DNA from: Xenopus tropicalis
Taxonomy: Eukaryota; Chordata; Amphibia; Anura; Pipidae
DNA length: 64,000 nucleotides
NCBI RefSeq assembly: GCF_000004195.4
Contig: NC_030677.2
Location: 44,145,142-44,209,141, forward strand
Reading direction: 5' to 3'
The position numbers were made by a program, and so were the translations under genes. Of this stretch, positions 10,057 through 22,842 are shown piece by piece (position 1 is the first letter of the stretch; each line of letters starts with the position of its first letter). The notes beneath the pieces were generated by a model that ran no database searches, was not told the origin of the DNA, and was given only the letters and a program-made list of their open reading frames with translations.

Positions 10057-13000
10057 TTTAATATCATGCTCTCCAGAACATACTACTATCTAGTGTAATA
10101 TATGAGATTTTTCCTCTTAATTTCAGGCTGCAAGTTGGGCATCAGAGCCTTCATACTTTGAAATTCTTGTTTCCTTGTTTCTGAATTGTGTCGTAGATTA
10201 AATTATCCTGCCCTGCAGCAAGACATTTTTTTTAAATATGTCTCTGAAACCTTATATTTTTTTAAATCCCCAAGAAAAATCACTTTGGATAAAAAGTACA
10301 TTCAAATTTCAAATATGTTATATAAAAGCCTTTGCAATTATTATACACGCCATTGATTTCCAGGAGGGTTAGAAAGTCAATTTAAGGAGAAATGCACAGC
10401 TCGGGGTTGCTGTGGGTAGACTGCTTACGCTACTGAAGGCTAATAAAAACAGCCAAGATGTTGCAGGCTACACACTATATATCTCCCTTCCCTAGCAAAA
10501 TGCCTATGAATAAAGAGAAACTGCCAGTCTCTGCCAGTAGGACAAAAGAACTGCATATCTTTACCTCAGTTACTTGTTTTCACTGTAACTAATGATCTGG
10601 GAGCAGTAAAAACAAAGCTAAAACAATGATAAAGCTTGAAAAGTTCCATCCTGTTTCTAGGAAGGATTTCTTAGCACTAACAAGGTATTTCTACAAGAAT
10701 TGTAACAATGGGAGCTGCAAAATGTCCTCTGTATAGGAGTGGCATTTACAATCTGCTGGTTTACCCTTAACTGGCTATCCCTAGTATGCAGCAATAATTT
10801 ATTCAATATATGTATCCCCCACATTTGTGCTACATCTTGAATTTAAGCTGATATAGTATTTGAGTATATTCTCCAAGATGCATACTCTCAAAATTAGAAT
10901 TGCACTATTCTAGCTATTGGTAACCTAATAGTCTGTTTATTTTGACCAACACTTGTGCATTAGAAAGGGTAACACACTGCTGGAAGAAACTGCATATGCT
11001 TAAAAGTTAAAAAGAATATTTGACAGTGCTCACCTGCAGAAAATTTTCATCTGGTATTGTCCCCTGGCCTCCTGATTTGCCAGAAGCCCTAACTCTTAGG
11101 GCTCTGGCACACGGGGGGGGGGGGGGGGATTAGTCGCCCGCAACAAATCTCCCTGTTCGCAGGCGACTAATCTCCCCGAAATGCCATCCCACCAGGATGG
11201 CATACGCGGTGGCGCAATTTCAGTGAAATTGCGGAAGTTGCCTTGGGAGGAAACTTCCGCGATTGCCGCCGCGTATGCCATCCCACCGGCGATTTACATT
11301 TTCACCGACAAAATTGTATGAAACCTCGTTTGTACGATATTCAGTGCGTGTATGTCGACTCGCTGATTGGGCTGATCGGTTAAAAGATTTTGATCAGGCA
11401 CCATTGAAGGCGCCTGAGCAAAATCTACCTTCAGGGCTGAATCGGCAGAAGGAGGTAGAAATCCTACTGTTTCTACCTCCATATCTGACGATTCAGCCCT
11501 GAACTTCTGTGGAGTGTGGGAACGATCTTTTGTGCGACCATCGATCGAAAATCGCCATGTGTGTGGCCACCTTTACCCTTGGATACAGATTTATAGAGTG
11601 TTAAATGACACTCTTTGTTTGTGACTGAGGAAGCTGTATAGGTAGGAGAAAAGCACCTCATTTTTCATGTGCAAGAGAATAATACATATTTTACATGGAC
11701 GCTCCAGGAGTGCTCTGCAATATAAGAAGGGTCAGGTTGCAGTATACTGTAAATATGTGTATGGTATATACTTATACCCTGTTATTTAGAATGTGTTTGT
11801 GTGTGTTGATTTTAAAACAGGCTACAATAAGAAGTTTTCCATTGTAGGACTTGAGTACAAAAGGAAATATTCTCTGTAGGGCTTATGTATGTCCACAAAG
11901 GCCCCGTACTTCCCCCAAAGTTAGTTGTGCATAAAACCACTTTCATTAAAGGTACTAGTGCAAAAATATGATCCTCGCACTTCCCAGTATTTACGCTCAG
12001 TGATGCTCAGTCCTTCCTGCCTTACTTTGCAACTTAAGTGTTGTTGCATATACTAAAGCAGGGGGGAGCCATGGAGCTACCGTTACTTCTGGACCAGTGT
12101 TCCCTCAGTGCCCTGTATTAATTGCTGCAGTTTATTTGCTCCAAAAGAATAGGTTCACACATCACTTGCATGGTGAACGCCGGATTTGACATCAGTCTTT
12201 GAAAATATTTGGCGCAACTGCCCCAATTTGCGCATGTGCAGTCACATTTATTTTGTAAATTTGTGGAAAAATGTTGCATTGCGGGGGAAAAAACATCGCA
12301 ATGCTCAAAACTGTTCTTTGCTCAGTGCACTTGTGGACATACATGTGCTGTCGTGTTGGAATAATACAAAGCCTACTTTTTCTATCTTTTTGAACCCGTT
12401 CTTGCTATGTTTACTTCTTTTTTAAACTCTTTTGTGTCACAGGCTGATAAAAGCTGCTGATTTGGCCTTTCTAGGTCAAGTCTGGCCCATGTATGGGGCC
12501 TTTCCAAGGACCCGCAGGACTGCTAACTGACAAAAAAGCATGCCTATACCTATTGTGCAGGTTATAAAATCCCATCGGACAAGGAACGCATTACTGTGTT
12601 GGTGAAGTTTATTCCCAGTACATCTCTGTAGGCCCACAGTATTACCCAATCATTGGCATGCAGGACAAACAATGGCATAAGCCATACGTATCTTATACGG
12701 TTTTTATTATTTCTGTTACAATAGAATATTTAGCCAGCAGCTTGACATAGAAGGTTTATATGCTGTTTTTCTTATGTTATTATAAACCCATAATATAAAA
12801 TCAAATTATTTACTCCATAGAAACTTCCATAGAAGGGGAAATAAAGCACATTTAAAAGCAGTCACATATTCAACAGAAATACAAGCTGTGCCTCCAACAC
12901 TGCTCCAACACTGCTGCTATCAATTTAAATGGGATTAACCACAGATCCATACATCCAATAACGAATGTTCACAGATTAACAATAATTGTATGCAGTACTT

Positions 13001-13150
13001 ATGCTTTATAAAATGAATAATATTAATGGATCCTCCCAAGTTCATTGTACAACTTATATAATTACCCTGCAGGAAAAGCAGCTAAGGACATAGGCCCTTG
13101 ACTTCCTGTGACAGTCAAGAAACAGAATATATAACACTTAAAGGCTAATG
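10057..13150. other. intronic or intergenic DNA, no gene recognised
   Basis: Apart from the foldback at 11095-11560 I see only AT-rich unique-looking sequence. A possible donor on the reverse strand at 11033 (TTCTGCAG|GTGAGC) has an 18-codon open frame before it (ASGKSGGQGTIPDENFLQ), but no convincing acceptor. Confidence 0.3.
11095..11300 (+). mobile_element. foldback MITE of the GAGATTAGTC family, left part
   Basis: TTAGGGCTCTGGCACACG, then a run of 14 G, then ATTAGTCGCCCGCAAC. Inner CGCAATTTCAGTGAAATTGCG and mirrored GGATGGCATACGCGG / CCGCGTATGCCATCC arms follow. The right end is diverged; 11300-11560 contains a second inverted block (TACCTTCAGGGCTGAATCGG and GATTCAGCCCTGAA). Confidence 0.65.
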
Positions 13151-13157
13151 CTCTATG

Positions 13158-13423
13158 GGGCTGATTCTCAGCCTGTGCTTAACTACTCTGGAATCCGCCT
13201 TTCCCTGTGCCTACATTTGAAGCTATTGCATTGGCCTGAGGGGCATATGGAGTGGATTTTGGCACTGAAATGCGTGAGTATGCGTTTTGGAGGCAATCTA
13301 TCTGTGTGCCTGCACTGGGGCCGACACAATAGGTCTGGTTGCAGCACAAGGAAAGGCTGATCTCAGCCTAGGGGCCAATTCTCGGCCTGTGTTTATCTGC
13401 AGGCCAAGAATCAGCCCCGTGTG
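13158..13423 (+). repeat. inverted-repeat element with GGGGCTGATTCTCAGCCTG ends
   Basis: GGGGCTGATTCTCAGCCTGT at the left and CAGGCCAAGAATCAGCCCC at the right, with an internal copy GGGGCCAATTCTCGGCCTGT. Confidence 0.6.
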
Positions 13424-14544
13424 GCATTTGCCTAAAGGGGTAATCATATTACTGCTTCAGTTCAAGGACCGATTTCATGAAAACCTCATGTACAGCTCTA
13501 TATTGTGCCTGTTTAATTAGCAATGTTCAACAATAGCCATGAAGCTGTGTAAACACGTTACCACTATGTGCACACAGTTATTCCAAATTATATAAATACC
13601 AGCCTCTTCTGTGCTGACTGCTGTGGTACATTTTACTTCATTAAATGGGTAAAAATACAGGTCTGGACACAATAATACAAGGATGAATGATCTTTGGGTT
13701 TGATCCTGAGCTACATCCACGGTACTCTCTTTGGGTTTCCTGTACGATATGGTTATAGGATCAGTGTTGCTTTCAATTCTTTAAACAAAAAACATAGAAA
13801 TATTGTGGCCTTGAGATAATAATGTGGTGTGTCAACATTTTTTGATGGAAATAACCCTATTTAGAGGACCAAACCACATGTACAGTGTGAACCACTATCT
13901 AGCCATTGACTAAAAAAATGTTAAAATGTTTTAAGCTTGATGCTTAGACATGAAAAACATATGCTGAATGGCTGCCCATGACTGACAAATGATTTACAAA
14001 TTAAGCAAAAGTAAAACAAAATATGTTTACAGAGCACAATTAATTTGTCAGTGCAAAACTATATTGCTTAGAATGGAGCTGTCCAACCTACCCTCCAGCT
14101 TCCAGTATGTCCAGTCTCCAGGATCCACTGATGATGAGCTTGGGAAGGCCTGCTTTATTATACAGTCTTGTGTGTTTACTTACCTAAGCACTTTTTTGCA
14201 CAATTAGAATTGTATGTTAAAATAATTAAGGCACATCTTTATTGTTAGAATTGGAATTCTTGTAATCCAATCCAGCCAATAATGTTTGCCAGATGATAAA
14301 AGATTTTAGTTTCCCCTCTGTGCAGAATTGGGCAAGAATTATGGTCTTTAGCCATCAAGCTGCAACCAATGTCAGTATCCCAAATGCACAAATGAGTTAT
14401 ACAAATATATCAGTCAATTTGTTAGGGATGTCAGGTTACTAGGCCTGCAGCAGCTGTTGAACTACAGTTCCCAGAATTCTCTCTCTGCCCTTGGCAATTA
14501 GGATATAAATAGGCATTCTTGGTCTAGGCCTCTTAACCATATGC
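13424..14544. other. no recognised feature
   Basis: AT-rich sequence between two MITEs. Short open frames on both strands look random. Confidence 0.35.
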
Positions 14545-14548
14545 TTAA

Positions 14549-14957
14549 AGGAACAGTAACACCAAAAAATGAAAGAGCTTTAAAGTAATAAAAATATAAT
14601 GCACTGTTGCCCTGCACTGGTAAAACTGGTGTGTTTGCTACAGTAACACTACTATAATTTATTTGATAAGCTGCTGTGTAGCCACGGGGGCAGCCATTCA
14701 AGCTGGAAAAAAGGAGAAAAGGCACAGTGTAGATAACAGATAAGTTCTGTAGAATACAATTGTGTTTATCTGTTATCTGCTATGTGCCTGTGCCTTTTCT
14801 CCTTTGAATGGCTGCCTCCATGGCTACATAGCAGCTTATTTATATAAATTATAGTAGACTTTCTGAAGTAAACACATAACTTTTACCAGTGCAGGGCAGC
14901 AGCACATTATATTTTAGTTACTTTTATACACTTTCATTTTTTGGTGTTACTGTTCCT
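14549..14957 (+). mobile_element. T2/Kolobok-like foldback MITE
   Basis: Flanked by TTAA (14545-14548, 14958-14961) with ends AGGAACAGTAACACCAAAAA mirrored at the right. Most of its length is inverted: GCAGCCATTCAAGCTGG-type blocks on the left pair with CCTTTGAATGGCTGCC on the right. A second copy is at 49097. The TTAAAGG terminus fits the T2 family of Xenopus as I recall it. Confidence 0.85.
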
Positions 14958-15576
14958 TTAAAACCCTTTCTACTGGTACAGTGTACTCATAATCAGGCTA
15001 AAACAACCAGTACCAAATTTAGTAAAGACTGCTCTATCTATTAATCTAAATGCAATATATTTCAGTATGAATATTCATATTTATATCGCACAGTGATTAA
15101 ATATCTATGCAAAAGATCACATGCAATAGGACACAGAGTCTTACTAAAGAGATTTGCATAACAGAGCAGTGAAATAAATTAAATTAGGTTTTGAAAGCCT
15201 ATTTTCTGCATGGTTCCTGCTACCACTTTTCTTTATACTTATCCCTTATTAAAACAGAACAAGTACCTGCAAACTACTGCATTAATTACAATTACTATTT
15301 AGCAGATTAGTCTGCTCAGTGCCATATTTAAACAGAGAAGTATATAAAGGACAGATACACTATACAGTTATGGGATCTATTATCTGGAATACTTGAGACT
15401 TTCTGTAAAGCAGAACATAAAGAAAAACTGAAGAAGCCAAAAATAAAGAGTTATTTGTTCAAACAGGGCATTACTGGAAATAGCAGTGCCACCTTACAAT
15501 TAATAACCTCACACCTGTGTGCTGCACTCTGATTGCTTTGCTTTCAAAGAAATGTATTCTGTCACTAAGCACTTAC

Positions 15577-16184
15577 CCTTGGCTATGGTGGCTTTCTTCA
15601 TAATCTGTGGTCTCCTCTCCGATATCCGGCAAAGTGAAGAGCATGGACTTGGTGTTCCATCCAGGAGCAGAGATATCCTGATGAAGCCGGGGAGAACGAC
15701 TGGGGTGGCTGAGCTGCATTGCAGGCATCACTACACTTGCATTTGAGGGAGCTGGACGTACTAGAATGGGAACTGGTGGTGTTGGAGAAGTAACTGTACT
15801 TTGTGGCCCTAACCCAGATTCTTCATTTATCTGCTGAGGGTATGACCCCAAGGAACCGACCCCTAAGTTGGCAGCATGAGGTTTAGTTGAATGGGATGGA
15901 CTGCTGGGTGTAGAATATCCTGTCAGGTGAGTAGTCAGCACCTTTCCAGATGGAACTCGAGGTAAAGATGAAGACGAAGATGTTAATGAGCTCAGAATGT
16001 TTGTTGGTGATGGTGGTGCCGGTAGTAATATAAAAGAAGCTTTTTGGGCCAGAGAACCATTTGTGTTCCCTGAAGCAGAACCCTGAGAAAAAGGACTACT
16101 AGTAGATCCAGGATTAACTGGAGACACTGAAGATTTAAAAATCTTTGCAAAAATAGTACCCAGATCCAATACAGCCACCTTCAT
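15577..16184 (-). CDS. fam149a: FAM149A-like protein, first coding exon (gene continues off window or unseen)
   Basis: The open frame begins MKVAVLDLGTIFAKIF and runs 202 codons plus two bases to the donor CCAAGG|GTAAGTGC. The middle is a low-complexity Ser/Pro/Thr-rich region. The exon closes with FTLPDIGEETTDYEES. The N-terminal MKxAVLDLG and the TLPDIGEE motif match FAM149A as I remember it; the DUF3719 region would lie in later exons. FAM149A has no well-established function; its relative FAM149B1 is linked to cilia. Position supports the call: it lies directly downstream of TLR3 in the same orientation, as in human. Start context is GAAATGA. No later exons were recognised at lower coordinates, so intron 1 may exceed 15 kb, or short exons were missed. 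Confidence 0.82.
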
Positions 16185-17761
16185 TTCTTTGTGTTACAAC
16201 AAATAACATACCAATTTGTACCAAACTGTGTATTAAAGATGTAGCTGGGCAAACCCAAGATAAGGATAAGGTCACAGAGGGCAGCACACCCATAGGCTGA
16301 ACAAGTCCACACCAGAGTACAAAATCCACAGAGTCCCCCTCTCACGCAATACTGCATATCAGGTTGGCTGGGGAATCAAAGACACTCTTACAAGGATTTT
16401 CCAATATGGAACCCAGCCCATACAATGCCTCTGCTTCCTGTGCAAAAGAGAGAAAAGTGCATTATTGGTGCTCCTGGGTGAAGCAGAAAGCAGTGTGTTT
16501 ATGTCTTGATTCAGTGGCTTGGAGCAGCTGACACAGGAGTAGAGGGGCGGGTGGTTGCTATGATAAACAAAAAAGGGAGAGACTTGTAATTGGGCCTTTC
16601 AGGCTCTGGGGCCTGAAAGGCAAAGCTTTCACCCTGAGAGACGGAGAAAGAAAACAGATTAAGTCACTGTATTGTACTCAGGACTGAAGAAAAGCAAGCA
16701 GAGCCCAGTCAGAGGGAGGGGCCCCTGTTTGTAGCCTGTTGCTGACTGGCATGGCTTCTTGGGCTGTGCGATTTGCTAATGGCATTGTGCTGTAAGGTGA
16801 TACAGCTCCCTTTAACTTTACTCTGTGGCCTCTCTTGTAAGACAATTGCATGACTTTATTTCATTCCAAACTACACTTTTGCCTTTACAAGTAAGTAACC
16901 TCTGAGCATTAAAAAAGTAAGTTGTGACCGTGAAACAGTTATTATACTGGTCAACTATAAGTTTCTGAAACAATAAAATTTATATTTAGGATTTGTTGCT
17001 GGGAAAATAAGTAGTAACCTGGTGCCTGATGATCGGGTCCATTTACGTCTGCCAGTGCAGTGAGCAAAGTGCAATTTTGAGTGCAATCACCATGTTTTTT
17101 TCCACAATGCAACATTTTTTTCCCAGAATTTAGGTGTCATTGTGGATGTAAAAAGGCAATTCTATTAATACAATTGTGCTGCGCCTACTACAATTGCGCC
17201 TGATTCAATGGACACAACTACATGTGCGCTTTATGTGGCTGGTGTCATACCATTAATAAAATACATTTCTCCTGGGCAACATTTTTTTTACTAAACATTT
17301 GTTAAAAGCTCATATGGAAGTACTCGATATTAAAAGAATATACTTTAATGTAATAATTAATGTAATGTGGGTTAATAAGATAAAGAGGACTGAAAGGTTG
17401 TATGTAGTGCAGCCCAATATAGTGCTTAGTATGATGGCACATGGGTTCCTTTCTCTGCTGGTGTATTTTAGCTGGTAATAAGTGCTACAAACTGCCCCTG
17501 CAGTGGTGTCAGGTCAGGCACATTAGGCAATTGTCTAACTAACTAACTAATAAACAATTACCAATATAATATGTTGCTTGCTTTTGAGTCTATATTTCCC
17601 ATGGTGCAAAGTAGCCCTGTCATTACCACCTGCCATAGGGATCTGCTTCAGCCTGCACCCACTGGCTCTGTCTATCTTGTACGTCTGAATGGCTCATAGT
17701 TAGGGGAAATGTAGGGGGCAGGAGGTGGGACATCAATGTGCCTGCCCTCCTAATTACAATA
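16185..17761. other. region upstream of FAM149A (probable 5' UTR and promoter)
   Basis: There is no second gene here. On the reverse strand a possible 5' UTR donor, CCTT|GTAAGAGTG, is visible near 16393-16410. The sequence at 16450-16750 is less AT-rich than its surroundings and low in repeats, as expected for a promoter, but no TATA box or clear initiator stands out. 16760-17761 shows nothing I can name. Confidence 0.3.
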
Positions 17762-17963
17762 CAGGTATGGGACCTGTTATCTAGAATGGATAAAAGATGG
17801 GGTTTTTCCGCATAAGGGGTCTTTAAGTAATTCGGATCTCCTATCTTAAGTCTACTAAAAAAATTATTTAAACAGTAATTAAACCCAATAGGATTGTTTT
17901 GGCTCCAATAAGGATTCATTATACTATATCTTAGCTGGGATCAAATACAAGGGGTCATACCTG
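17762..17963 (-). mobile_element. CAGGTATGGGA-type MITE, internally deleted copy
   Basis: CAGGTATGGGACCTGTTATC at the left, then the right side jumps from GGGATCAAATACAAGG to GGTCATACCTG followed by TA. Confidence 0.75.
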
Positions 17964-19430
17964 TACTGCCAAATTAAGTCAGTTCTGTGTTCACAGAGCA
18001 CACGCAGGTCCCTGTACTATTTTGGAGTACAAAGACTTGCAATTTAGAAAAATGCAGAGAGAGCGCAAAAAACATTTTATACACTTTGCTTCCTGCCCTG
18101 CACTTTGTAGTTGACTCCTATCATATTAGTGGGCAAACTAGGCTTTCCTATACTATTCTACTTAAATCTGCAACCAGAGTAAAGTGATACTCTTATAATG
18201 TCTATGCTTTTATTGTGATAGGAATTAATGTGTTCATCTCTCAATTGCTTTTTCTTTTCCTAGCTATTCTCTCATGTATATTGTTTATGATCTCCTACAG
18301 TTCTTGCTAAGCAAACTTGCATGAGAATTTGCCCACTATTTGCAATGTTATAACTGAGCCATTAGATATTACAGGGGAGTAAACTGTATGGCAGCTCTTT
18401 TTCTCTCTCTTTTTAATAAATATCATCACAGCTTTATTTTTTGTCAAATAACCAAAAGCATTTAATATTTTGAAACAAAGGGAAATTCATCAATACAGTA
18501 CTTAAATAGTAAATATAGTAAACAATACTCCTACAACTGACTGATGTGATCATCTAACTGCTTTGATGTTAATGTATTTGTCAATGCTTTGAGAATTCTC
18601 CCCTTGAAAAGGTGAGCATCAGTGAGCACATTTTGGCCCCAGGCTGATTCTCAGTCTGACTAAATGGAGATCATTAACTGCATAATTATCCAGAGTTAAC
18701 TCTTACTGCATAGACTTGGCTCTGTATTACTGGCCAGCCAGTAGGGACCCTATAGCACCAATCGGCAATAATATTATACAGCAGTCGATTTGAACTTTTA
18801 TTTTCTGATTCCCCTTGTCAGTGGGTGCATGCCACTGCTGCTCCTATTCCCAATTATTTCAGCCAATAATTTAAATATTCCATAGATTCTGAATTTTTAA
18901 TTCCATCTACCAGCGTATGGCCATCAGTTGTTAGTGTATCTACCTGGGTGAATGCTGCACTGCCATCTAGAGTAAAAAGCAAGGACATATTTTAGGGACA
19001 AGGAAAGTCATCCCTTGTCCTTTAAACGTTTCCTAGGCCTTCTATAAAAAGAATATTTTAAACATGTGAATATACACATTCAAAATCAGACCATCTTGCA
19101 GTAAATAATAATTATGTAATTAGTCATGGCCTGGACAGATCTGATGCTAAACTTTATGTCTGGTCAATGTACTAGCTGATCTCTCATATACAAGAAGCGA
19201 ACCAAGTAGATGCTTTGCATAAGTGCAACACATTTAAAAAGCATAATACCTGCTATTCTTTCCCTAATCCCTGTATGTTCATGGTCCAATCATTATCCTA
19301 ATCAGGGTCAGTGGCCCCCTACAACAGACAAAATTTTAAGCTGTATCCTGGAAAGAGCCAGTGAAGAATCAACACAAAACTTTTTACCATATGAAATGAT
19401 TAATGAGAACCAGTTAAAAAGTTCCCTATA
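17964..19430. other. intergenic, no gene recognised
   Basis: I saw nothing beyond short chance open frames. Confidence 0.35.
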
Positions 19431-19758
19431 CAGGTAGGGGATCCCTTATCTGGAAACCTATTATCCAGAAAGTTCCAAATTATGGAAAAACCATCTCCCA
19501 TAGACTCCATTATAAACAAACAATTCAAATTTTTAAAAATCATTTCCTTTTTCTCTGTAATTATCAAACAGTACCTTGTACTTGATCCCAACTAAGATAT
19601 AATTAATCCTTATTGGAGGCAAAACAATCCTATTTGGTTTATTTAATGTTTAAATTATTTTTAGCACATTTAAGTTATGGAGATCCAAATTACGGAAACA
19701 TCCCTTATCTTTGAAACCCCCAGGTCCCAAGCATTATGGATAACAGGTTCAATACCTG
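19431..19758 (+). mobile_element. CAGGTATGGGA-type MITE, full-length copy
   Basis: CAGGTAGGGGATCCCTTATC and AACAGGTTCAATACCTG ends with TA on both sides; the family interior is complete. Confidence 0.82.
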
Positions 19759-21370
19759 TACTACATTAATAAACAATGCTAACTATTAATGTACATAATC
19801 TTGATTCTTATGTTTCAGACTCTTAATCTCCCATATCCACTTGAAAAAAATGATTATATAGCGGTTCTGATTTTTACCTGGAAAGGCACTCTGTTAGATT
19901 ATTTTGATTATTTTGGTATCAAAATTACATCCCAGTTAAAAGACCTTGGAAAATAAACTATATACCACTAGTTAGATCTATTATAAGAGACCATTAGTAT
20001 GTGCAGGGACATGATTACACAGATGCCTAGGATTTCCCAGTCAGTTTAATTATTATCTTTCTTCTAGCTTTTCCACTTTAGCTTTCTTGCCATGACAGAA
20101 GAGCAAGCCCCAGTTGGGGTGCTATTAAAGAATTGCAAATTTCTTCTGAGGCAGTTGATTGTCTGAATTGAATAAATAAATCAGAATGTTCTGGGTGCAC
20201 AAACCCAACAACTTCCCTTTCACTACTTTTCTTTGACTCATTCTATCTTTTTTTGCACAAATCTTCAAACATGACTCTGGCCTTTATGCTACATAAACTC
20301 TGTGTACACGTTGTTCAATCATGAGGTGATGGATTCTGGGACTTGAAGTTTCTCTCTATAGAAACATAGTGGGTGGTGCACAGATTCTCTGCAAAGCAGA
20401 GGGACTTCAAGTATCCATCACTTCACAAAGGAAAAGGTGTGTCAAAGGGATATTGGGAAATGATTTGTATGAATATCATGGTTTCCTTTCAATCTGTGGG
20501 ATCAGGTACGTATAAATACATTTATATTTATTTCTGGAAGTCCAGATGGAGTTTATGCATCTTTTCTCTGTAAATCCAACTGAATGAGCTCATCTCAAAA
20601 AGGGGGGTATATTGTTTCTTTAGTTTTGCTGTCACTATAGGAAGTCAAATCCAGATTGGATTCACTTTGGTAATGGAAAAACTGGGATCATTACAGCAGA
20701 TTGGAGACCTTCTGTATCTTTGGTTCTTAGATAATATCAATTCAAATCTTTTAATAGAATAGCATTATTGATATACTGTAAGTTATTTAACCCATCAGTG
20801 TTAGCTCAGCTGAGGATTTGAATGCTCCTTCTTCCTTCTCTTTTAATTATTGTTTTATGGTTGATTACTACAGTAGTCACATACTCTAGTGCCCCCAACT
20901 GCTTTGAGAAATGTTTTTAAAGGTTGAAATCAAAATTTTATCTTTTGAAACAATGACATGGCACCTATGATGTGGTAATACTTATGACTAGCCGTTATTC
21001 CCAAGTCAGATGCTCATGATTGAAAAGCATGGAAACAACATATTCCCATTCATAACATCAGTTATCAGTTTGAGAATAATATTCTACAAAGCCCAAAACC
21101 AGGCACTTGAATGCTGTTGAAGATGCACCAGAAATGTGAGATGAGAGTATCACCTAAATGATGATTCAATCAAACTAATTAGAGAATCATCACATATGAA
21201 CTCATGAGTAATTTAAACCTGTCAATGTCATTGAAGATTATCTGTAATCAAATATCAAATTACATTACGGAGAGAATGCACCAAAAGCCATGTTATCTGT
21301 GACAATGGAGAACTAGATAACTTCTACTAAAAAAAAACAAGTATGTACCTACCTACAAGTAAACTACCTG
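19759..21370. other. intergenic, no gene recognised
   Basis: Mostly unique-looking AT-rich sequence. No exon, RNA or bounded repeat supported. Confidence 0.35.
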
Positions 21371-22432
21371 GGGGCCGATTCACAAAAGGTCGTTAACACT
21401 TAATACATAGTTTTATGCATTAAAAAGTGGTAGTTAATTAAGTAACACTTCATCAAAGTAATTTCGCATGCGTTACTACTCATATTGCATGCGCAAAGAT
21501 CTCAATTATCGCAAAGCGTTATGTCCATCGCATTGTGATAATTATCTAATAGAAATAATACTAACACATAATTCACGGACATATTTTAAGCGTTAAAAGC
21601 ATAAAATATGCTGATAATTTGTGCTAATATTAACACCTACTAGGAGTGCACGTTTAACACATTGCGGTTTGTGAAGACAACTTAGAGTTTGCAATCGGAT
21701 TTTTGTTGCATTGTGAAGAAAAGAATCAAGTATGTGATCGTCCTAGAGTGACGCATCCTCGAGTTTTCAGGGAAAGATCAACTCTAGAGGGATTATCAGA
21801 GGAGGCGCTATAGGTTAAGTAGCGCAGCAATCTATAGCCTGTATGAGGTACTGGAGTCTTATCTGCAGCCATGCTGTTCCTGGCATAGTCAAACTCCTGC
21901 GCTCCCTTCATTTTTTCAGAAACAGAAGTTTTCAGAAAGTTGGAGGGATCTATGGGGCAGTGTCACAGCCACATTTTCACGTTGCCTTGGCCAGGTCCTG
22001 GATGCAATACGTTCAGAGTCTGGGAATTATATAAAGTTTCCCATCAATAGAAATGACTGGAACATTGTAAAAAGAGAGTTCTATTGTGTGAGTGGCATCC
22101 CAGATGTCTTAGGTGCCATAGACTGCACCCATGTGGCATTTAATCCGCCACTAGACAAAGAGCATATTTTCCAGAGTTGCAAAAATTTGCATTCTCTGAA
22201 TATCTAAGTGGTGTGTGACACTAACATGAATATCATGAGTATTGTGTCAGGATTTCCAGGCTCTTGTGATGTGATGATTCTTAAAGCAGTCTAGATTATA
22301 TGCTGATTTTGAAATCACGCATGAAATAATGCATAAATATATTGCATGCTTTAAAATATCGTTTACAAATATGTCATTGCAAGATAAATAACGACAATAA
22401 AATCGCTTCTTAATTCAGACAAGTGTCCTTTT
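21371..22432 (+). mobile_element. decayed Harbinger element with transposase remnant
   Basis: The left terminus GGGGCCGATTCACAAAAGG matches the MITE at 3634. Subterminal blocks near 22380-22430 (CGCTTCTTAATT ... AAGTGTCCTTTT) match 4150-4180 of that MITE. The right terminal repeat itself is missing, replaced after about 22432 by unrelated sequence. Confidence 0.75.
21843..22296 (+). pseudogene. HARBI1-like transposase pseudogene
   Basis: Translated in pieces this reads GSFQKV-like (RSFQKVGGIYGAVSQP) and then, after a frameshift near 22015-22030, NYIKFPINRNDWNIVKREF, IPDVLGAIDCTHVAFNPP, NLHSLNI-stop-VVCDTNMN, FPGSCDVMILK. The GAIDCTHV and HSLN..VVCD blocks are the DDE-family core of Harbinger nucleases (HARBI1-type). 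An in-frame TAA near 22207, the frameshift and a further TAG near 22293 disable it. Confidence 0.8.
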
Positions 22433-22683
22433 TGGCCATAAGGCTACTTTGTTACATAGGGGGAAGTGCAAAGTGAAATAAAAGTGGGCACGGCAGGTGT
22501 GAAAAACAGGACTCTTTCTATGTGACTGACTGTAATTCCAAAAAATCATGCCAATATTTTTGCAACCAATCACAAGGGCCACAGACCAGATATGGCTAAA
22601 TTATCAGATGAAAACAGCAGTAAACAATCTGAGATTTATGACAAAGTTCAATACTGGGGCCATTTTTATTTAGTTTTAGTTAC

Positions 22684-22842
22684 TAAGGGCCGTGACACAC
22701 AGGGAGATTAGTTGTCCCGTAACAAATCTTCGTTGTCGCAGGTGAGAATGTAAATCGTCGGTGGGATGGCATACACGGCAGCACTGAAGTTTCCTCTCAA
22801 AGCAACTTCGGCAACTAATCTCCCCATGTGTCACCGCCCTTA
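22684..22842 (+). mobile_element. foldback MITE of the GAGATTAGTC family
   Basis: CTAAGGGCCGTGACACACAG pairs with CATGTGTCACCGCCCTTAG. It abuts the 22843 element at a TTA. Confidence 0.75.

Noticed and set aside
11033..11090. Possible FAM149A exon (18 codons before a GTGAGC donor)
   Set aside because: No convincing acceptor, too short, and no resemblance to FAM149A.
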